NCBI GenBank assembly: GCA_964613725.1
Contig: CAZTJY010000032.1
Span: 1-30,809 of the forward strand
Length of the DNA stretch: 30,809 nt
Reading direction: 5' to 3'
DNA from: Parapedobacter sp964613725
GTDB taxonomy: Bacteria; Bacteroidota; Bacteroidia; Sphingobacteriales; Sphingobacteriaceae
The notes under the pieces were generated by a model. That model saw nothing but the letters and a program-made list of their open reading frames with translations. It was not told the origin of the DNA and did not search any database. Positions within the stretch are counted from its first letter, which is position 1. The number at the start of each line of letters is the position of its first letter. Position numbers and translations under genes: made by a program. Below, one piece after another: positions 25,766-30,809 of this stretch.

Positions 25766-28753
25766 TTATAGATTCATGCGCACACCCAAAGTATAAGTGC
25801 GTGGTATGGGTAATCCATAACCCGTGTCGTAACCCATAAAGTCCACCAACTCGGGGTCCCTGCCTGTATAGGGCGTCAGGGTGAACAGGTTGTGGCCGGT
25901 ACAATACACGAATATGCGGCTGATGTTTGAACCCTTGTTGAGTAACTTGGTCAGGTCGTAGCCCAGTGAAAGGGTCCGTAATTTGAGGAACGAAGCGTCT
26001 TCGAGGAAGAGGTCCTGCTCTTTACGGTAGGGGATAACGTTGCTCCATGGGTTATATAACGGATAACGGCTGTAGTCGCCGCGCTTTTCCCAAAAGGTGA
26101 TTTCTTTCACCGAATTCATTTCCGTAACCCCTTCACGGTTAATGAAATCGAACCGGTTAGCCATATCGGCGTTCAGTATTTGACGTCCGATGTTGAAGTA
26201 GAAATGGGCGTCGAGGCTCCAATCGCCAAGGGTGAATTGGTTCATGAACCCACCCACGACCTTCGGGAGGATGGTTCCTTTCAATTGGCGGTCGGCGTCG
26301 TCGATGGTAAGATCGCCGTTGACGTCCACCCAGCGTGGGTCGCCGGCACGCAGGGGGATGCCGTTGTAATTCATCACGCTGCCGTCCACGGTGGGGACTT
26401 CCTCGTCACTCAGGTAGATTCCATCGTTTTGAAGCACCCAAAAGCGGTCGATGCGCTCACCGACGCGGAAAAGCCGGTTGTTAATAACGATCTCGTCGAG
26501 CCCTCCGGGCAAACTGACCAATCGATTGGTATTGTGTGAGATGCTGAGGGAGGGGGTCCAGGTGAAGCGGTTCTTTTTTACCGCGTCGGCGCTTAGCAAG
26601 AGCTCAACACCGGTGTTGTTCACATCCAAGCCCGCACTGTACGACTGGCGGTAGCCGAATTCCGCATAGGAAGGGACGCCCAGCAGCTGGTTCCGGTCGT
26701 GCTTGGTGTACCAGTCCAGGTTGATGCGAAAACGTTCGTCGGCAAGTCCGATGTCCAATCCGATATTTAACTGGTCGCTATAAGCCCAAGGAATGCCATA
26801 GCCCGACCACCCGAATTCATACGGCCGGGTGAGCACGCCAAAGCCGTTGTAACCGGGCGTGATCACATTGCCTGTATAGCCCACAAAGGTGGAGTAGGTA
26901 GGTCCCTGCGAAAAATTGTCAAATACATTGAGCCGGCCCAGGCGCCCGGCGCTGGTACGTAGCTTCAGTGTGGAAATGGTGGGGGCATCTGCCAGCAAAT
27001 CCTTTTTGATGTTCCAGTCGAACGTTAACGTAGGCGTAAACAGCCACCGGCTGGTTGGCTGTGCATTGGATGAACCATCGGTACGCAGCAGGAGCGACAC
27101 CGTGTATCGGTCGTCGAAGTTGTAAGTACCGCGCCCGTAAACCGATACCAGGTTTTGGTTGGTGTAGTCCAGGAATTTAAAGACCATTTCCCTCGGAAAA
27201 GCAAGCGGATTGAGGTAATCGGGCTTGTCGGGGTCCGATTCCAGTAAGTTGATTTTGATAAAATCGTTGATGCCTTTGTATGCATAAGCGTAATTGTATT
27301 TGAATGCGTCCCATTGGAGTACATTCCCGGCTTCAACGAATAACTTATGTCGACTACCCATCGGCACATCATATGACAGGTGGTTGTCGAAGATAAGCCG
27401 TTGGTTGTAGCCGTAATAATTCGACGCGAAGCTGTTTTCTTCCAGCAGCGGGCGGGGGTAAAACAAGTCCCGGTTGCCTTCGTTGTAGTCCACGGCTAAA
27501 CGGGAGGTGATATGCAACCGGTCGAGATCGAAAACCAGCTTGGCATGCCCTTCCACGATATTGGTGGCATTATTATCGAAGCTGTTTTCGAATTCATCCA
27601 GGTATCGGCTGTAAACGGAGTTATTTGGCGATAGCGGCGAGGAAAGGTCGGGGATGTACGACATGGTGGCGAATCGGTCACGCAGTGTACGATTGCGGTC
27701 ACGCAGCACGCGGTTTCCATTGATCATCGCCGAAAAGAGCAGCCACTTCGTCGGCTTCATGTTGATGTTGAACAATGCGCTGTAGCGTTTCATCCCGGTT
27801 TGGTCGGCTACGCCCTGATTTTGCATGTGGCCTACCGCGAAGCGAAAGTTCGCCCGGTCGCCACCGCCAGAAATGTCGGCATCCGCCGAATAAACCAAAC
27901 CATTGCGGTAATAACTGTCTGACCAGTTTGAAGGGCCGTAGTAGGAGGTGTTCAGCGAATCGCTGAGGTACAGGGGATATGCGTCGTCTGCCGAATACCT
28001 TCCAATGGCCGTGTAGCGGTCATAAAACTGCTGGCGGAAAGCGTTTTCGTAGTCGCCGTTGATGGCTGTAATAGCCGGGCGTTGGGCGAGGCCTACGTAA
28101 GCGTTAAAATTAATACGGCGTTGGGCGCTTGGTTTTTTGGTGGCAATCGCAATTACGCCGTTCGCCGCCATGGGCCCGTAGATGGCGGTTTGGCCGATAT
28201 CTTTCAGCACTTGGATCGACTCGACGTTATTCATATCGATGTTGGCTAGCAGGTTGGTGGCCGTGCCGATACGATCAAATTGATACTGTTGGATATCAAA
28301 CGCAAAAGGGTGTTCGCCAATCAGCGGAATTCCGTCGAGCACGACCAATGGCTGTGATTGATAGATTTCTTTCTGCGTAAGGATAGGCATCGGAATTCCC
28401 CGGATATACATGGGCTGAACTTTGCCCGGTTCGCCGGAGCTCTCCTGAACATACAGGCCGGGCGTTTGGTCTTTCATGTACTGCTGAAGCGAGGCTGCGG
28501 GGAACCGAGCGATGTCATCCGCGTCAAGGGCGACGGTCCGTAGACGGAGCTCGCCGAAAACCGAATCCCTTCCAGTAGGAAACAGCGCTGTTGCTGCTGA
28601 ATCCCGTGCCAGGCTGTCTGGTTGTCCGGCTGCCACTATCAACGTATCTTGGGGAGCTGGAAGAAACATAGCGGCTCGAACCACCGAACCTACAGACACT
28701 GCATGGATGAGTAACATCAGTATACAGCCAATTAAGATTCTTTTATTATGCAT
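25766..28753 (-). CDS. SusC/RagA-family TonB-dependent outer membrane receptor (SusC-1)
   Basis: The 995-residue protein is the first gene of the operon. After a signal peptide (about 1-28) there is a low-complexity stretch rather than the carboxypeptidase-regulatory-like domain that starts most SusC proteins. The plug then follows (about 75-207): 'YMKDQTPGLYVQESSGEPGK', 'PLVVLDGIPLIGEHPFAFDI', 'VESIQVLKDIGQTAIYGPMA'. The beta-barrel ends '...IPRTYTLGVRMNL', the usual SusC end. It should import a ligand in a TonB-dependent way together with SusD-1. No clear TonB box was spotted. Expression cannot be linked to a local regulator: no sigma factor, FecR or hybrid sensor is nearby. Confidence 0.94.
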   Translation of the reverse strand: MHNKRILIGCILMLLIHAVSVGSVVRAAMFLPAPQDTLIVAAGQPDSLARDSAATALFPTGRDSVFGELRLRTVALDADDIARFPAASLQQYMKDQTPGLYVQESSGEPGKVQPMYIRGIPMPILTQKEIYQSQPLVVLDGIPLIGEHPFAFDIQQYQFDRIGTATNLLANIDMNNVESIQVLKDIGQTAIYGPMAANGVIAIATKKPSAQRRINFNAYVGLAQRPAITAINGDYENAFRQQFYDRYTAIGRYSADDAYPLYLSDSLNTSYYGPSNWSDSYYRNGLVYSADADISGGGDRANFRFAVGHMQNQGVADQTGMKRYSALFNINMKPTKWLLFSAMINGNRVLRDRNRTLRDRFATMSYIPDLSSPLSPNNSVYSRYLDEFENSFDNNATNIVEGHAKLVFDLDRLHITSRLAVDYNEGNRDLFYPRPLLEENSFASNYYGYNQRLIFDNHLSYDVPMGSRHKLFVEAGNVLQWDAFKYNYAYAYKGINDFIKINLLESDPDKPDYLNPLAFPREMVFKFLDYTNQNLVSVYGRGTYNFDDRYTVSLLLRTDGSSNAQPTSRWLFTPTLTFDWNIKKDLLADAPTISTLKLRTSAGRLGRLNVFDNFSQGPTYSTFVGYTGNVITPGYNGFGVLTRPYEFGWSGYGIPWAYSDQLNIGLDIGLADERFRINLDWYTKHDRNQLLGVPSYAEFGYRQSYSAGLDVNNTGVELLLSADAVKKNRFTWTPSLSISHNTNRLVSLPGGLDEIVINNRLFRVGERIDRFWVLQNDGIYLSDEEVPTVDGSVMNYNGIPLRAGDPRWVDVNGDLTIDDADRQLKGTILPKVVGGFMNQFTLGDWSLDAHFYFNIGRQILNADMANRFDFINREGVTEMNSVKEITFWEKRGDYSRYPLYNPWSNVIPYRKEQDLFLEDASFLKLRTLSLGYDLTKLLNKGSNISRIFVYCTGHNLFTLTPYTGRDPELVDFMGYDTGYGLPIPRTYTLGVRMNL

Positions 28754-29263
28754 ATATATTGGTTTTTCAGATATCTATCTCGTTCGATTAGTTGAATATA
28801 GTCGACCAACAACGTGGAAACACGGCGAAAACTTACATAAGCGTACTGCCCGACAGGTTTACAGCACCGTTAGTCCGATACGATAATCAATTTGGATAAT
28901 TAAGAAGCAAATGCAAGTTCATGCACGTGCGACGGTCAGAAGCTAGGTTATAAACGTAAATATGGTTCTCATAATTTTTTTTGGTTTTATTTAGTAAGTC
29001 AATTATTCACGGTGTTGGCACGTTAGCTAGTGATTTATTTTAACAGTACTTGGTTTGCGATGGCTAAGGTACAAACAAAAATCGTTTTAGCAAGTTTTTT
29101 TTGTTTTTTTATTGTGAAAGGTGATAAATGAGCGGACTGAACGGTTTTGTGATTCCGATTCGTTCATCTATCGATCGACCAATTGTTGAATTTTTGTAAT
29201 TAATCCGCGGGAAAATAAGATATTCTTAATTTCTGTCCGTAATTTTGCACCAATTGAGATATA
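28754..29263. other. 510-bp AT-rich divergent intergenic region
   Basis: No credible ORF or RNA gene was seen. The region separates the 18-kb minus-strand operon from the plus-strand mqo gene and has several T-runs (around 28973-28980 and 29094-29110). I found no TAnnTTTG on the minus strand ahead of susC-1; the nearest is TAAGTTTT at 28828-28835 without a -33 partner. The operon promoter may therefore be activator- or alternative-sigma-dependent. Only the mqo -7 element is clear. Confidence 0.45.
29240..29247 (+). promoter_or_regulatory. -7 promoter element of mqo
   Basis: TAATTTTG fits TAnnTTTG and lies 16 bp before the ATG at 29264, predicting a very short leader. No TTG is present at the ideal -33 distance. 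Confidence 0.5.
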
Positions 29264-30718
29264 ATGGCGAAGAAAAAGAAAAAGGCCGCTGAAGAGGTGG
29301 ATGTTGTTCTTATCGGCGCGGGCATCATGAGCGCCACACTGGGTACGTTGATCAACGAGTTGCACCCCCGTGCAAGCATTACCATATTCGAGCGTTTGGA
29401 TGAGGTGGCGGCAGAAAGTTCCGATGCATGGAACAATGCCGGTACCGGCCATTCCGCACTCTGCGAATTGAATTATACGCCACAGCGCACGGACGGTTCG
29501 GTAGATATAAGCAAAGCCATCAAGATAGCCGAGGCTTTCGAACTTTCTAAGGAGTTTTGGTCTTACCTGGTCGCTAACGGTATCGTCGATCGCCCTGAAG
29601 ACTTTATTCGGAGTATTCCGCATATGAGCTTTGTATTTGGCGATGAGAATGTCGCGTTTCTCCGCAAGCGTTATGAAACCATGAAGGAACACCACTTGTT
29701 CCAAGGCATGAGCTATACCGAAGACCATAACGTACTCCGTGATTGGATTCCGCTGATTATGGCCGGACGGAAACCCGATGAACGCCTAGCCGCCACGCGC
29801 ATCGATATCGGTACAGACGTTAATTTCGGTGCGTTAACGCGCGCGCTATTTCTGCATTTGATACAGCAAAACAGGGTCAAGCTCCGGTTGGCCAACGAGG
29901 TGCGTGATATAGAACGGGCTGACGACGGCCGCTGGAAGGTGACGGTGAAGAACCTCACAACCGATAAAAAGAAAACGGTTGTTGCTAAATTCGTCTTTAT
30001 TGGCGCCGGTGGCGGATCATTATTGCTGCTCGAAAAGTCGGGCATACCCGAGGCAGACGGCTTTGGCGGGTTCCCGGTGAGCGGCCAGTGGTTGAAATGT
30101 ACTAACCCAGAAATAATCGCGAAGCACCACGCCAAGGTATATGGCAAAGCGGCCGTGGGCTCTCCACCCATGTCGGTACCCCACCTGGATACGCGGGTAA
30201 TCGATGGGAAAACCGCACTGCTGTTTGGCCCGTATGCAGGCTTTTCGACCAAGTTCCTTAAAAATGGCTCGTGGTTGGACCTTCCCGCATCGATTAAGCT
30301 CAGCAATATCCGTCCCATGCTAGCGGCAGGGATCGATAACATCCCCCTCACCAAATACCTGATTAACCAAGTGCGACAAAGTCCGGACGACCGATTGGCG
30401 GCGTTGAAAGCGTACGTGCCCACTGCACGCAAGGAAGATTGGGAACTGGAAATTGCCGGCCAACGGGTGCAGGTCATCAAAAAAGATGAAGAGCACGGCG
30501 GCATACTTGAGTTCGGCACCGAAGTAGTGAGCAGCGCCGATGGCACCATATCGGCACTTCTCGGTGCATCACCGGGCGCATCCACATCCGTGTCTATCAT
30601 GGTCGACCTACTCGCTCGATGTTTCCCCGAGCGTGCCAAAACTGCCCAGTATCTCAGTAAACTCCGTGAGATGATTCCTTCGTTCAGCCAATCCATCGCT
30701 GAAGATACACAATTGTGA
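29264..30718 (+). CDS. mqo: Malate:quinone oxidoreductase
   Basis: The 484-residue protein starts with a lysine-rich tail, then an FAD-binding Rossmann motif 'VDVVLIGAGIMSATLGTLI' (about 12-30). Family hallmarks follow: 'FERLDEVAAESSDAWNNAGT', 'GHSALCELNYTP', 'DVNFGALTRALFLHL', 'FVFIGAGGGSLLLLEKSGIP' and 'FGGFPVSGQWLKC'. Near the C-terminus there is 'LLGASPGASTSVSIMVDLL', typical of MQO. It oxidises L-malate to oxaloacetate and passes electrons to membrane quinone (EC 1.1.5.4), acting as a peripheral inner-membrane enzyme in the TCA cycle. The length is close to the usual 490-500, so it is complete. It is monocistronic here and unrelated to the neighbouring surface locus. Confidence 0.95.
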   Translation: MAKKKKKAAEEVDVVLIGAGIMSATLGTLINELHPRASITIFERLDEVAAESSDAWNNAGTGHSALCELNYTPQRTDGSVDISKAIKIAEAFELSKEFWSYLVANGIVDRPEDFIRSIPHMSFVFGDENVAFLRKRYETMKEHHLFQGMSYTEDHNVLRDWIPLIMAGRKPDERLAATRIDIGTDVNFGALTRALFLHLIQQNRVKLRLANEVRDIERADDGRWKVTVKNLTTDKKKTVVAKFVFIGAGGGSLLLLEKSGIPEADGFGGFPVSGQWLKCTNPEIIAKHHAKVYGKAAVGSPPMSVPHLDTRVIDGKTALLFGPYAGFSTKFLKNGSWLDLPASIKLSNIRPMLAAGIDNIPLTKYLINQVRQSPDDRLAALKAYVPTARKEDWELEIAGQRVQVIKKDEEHGGILEFGTEVVSSADGTISALLGASPGASTSVSIMVDLLARCFPERAKTAQYLSKLREMIPSFSQSIAEDTQL

Positions 30719-30769
30719 CGGGAGACGCGTGAGAGCTCGTCTACGATATTGAAAATGGAACACACGCTC

Positions 30770-30807
30770 GAATCCGTATAGGCGTGGCAGATGTCGCAAA
30801 CGGATTC
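30770..30807. repeat. 8-bp perfect inverted repeat after mqo
   Basis: GAATCCGT (30770-30777) and ACGGATTC (30800-30807) are perfect inverted arms with a 22-base loop. No T-tract follows within the window, so a terminator cannot be claimed. It could be a transcription factor site or the edge of a repeat that continues past the window. Confidence 0.3.
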
Positions 30808-30809
30808 AA

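Noticed and set aside
24797..25771. 324-codon plus-strand ORF opposite susD-1
   Set aside because: Antisense shadow of a well-supported SusD gene; no recognisable domain, start or promoter.
29713..30765. 350-codon minus-strand ORF opposite mqo
   Set aside because: It lies antisense to a clear enzyme gene, has Ser/Arg/Pro-rich composition with no family features, and is explained by the third-position GC bias of mqo.

Overview
The window looks like a Bacteroidota chromosome segment, most likely family Sphingobacteriaceae (a Parapedobacter-like genome would fit; this is inference). Three things point there: SusC/SusD pairs with fasciclin, DUF1735-type and LamG lipoproteins; promoters of the Bacteroidetes form TTG-N20-TAnnTTTG; and a general lack of Shine-Dalgarno sequences. 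No tRNA, rRNA, CRISPR array or intact insertion sequence was seen.

Left part (1-6527): the 5' end of an Lrp/AsnC regulator gene leaves the window on the minus strand. A compact four-gene plus-strand efflux operon follows: TetR repressor, TolC-like outer membrane protein, lipoprotein membrane fusion protein and RND permease. Two near-identical 15-bp palindromes, one filling the tetR promoter spacer and one just before the tolC-like gene, are likely the TetR operators.

Middle (6524-10506): a small unknown gene convergent with the permease gene, an AI-2E/PerM-family membrane protein and a divergent RhlE-like DEAD-box RNA helicase. After these comes about 800 bp with no intact gene. It holds a decayed VapBC-like toxin-antitoxin remnant (overlapping antitoxin 3' end and truncated PIN-domain 5' end) and a 560-bp GC-rich block of unknown nature.

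Main block (10507-28753, minus strand): eleven genes with gaps of at most 43 bp or small overlaps, probably one operon of about 18 kb. Order of transcription: SusC-1, SusD-1, fasciclin + discoidin-like lipoprotein, DUF5007-like lipoprotein, SusC-2, SusD-2, fasciclin lipoprotein, IPT/TIG + delta-60 repeat lipoprotein, a degenerate alkaline-phosphatase-fold + LamG lipoprotein, a double DUF1735-like + discoidin-like lipoprotein, and a PKD + discoidin-like lipoprotein. It encodes two TonB-dependent receptors and nine lipoproteins. No glycoside hydrolase, lyase, peptidase, sulfatase, sigma/anti-sigma pair or hybrid two-component system is present. The nine lipoproteins carry charged, mostly acidic residues just after the lipidated cysteine, consistent with surface export. 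The layout suggests a surface binding/uptake apparatus built almost wholly from adhesion and ligand-binding folds; its ligand is unknown.

Right end (28754-30809): a 510-bp AT-rich intergenic region, then a complete malate:quinone oxidoreductase gene on the plus strand.
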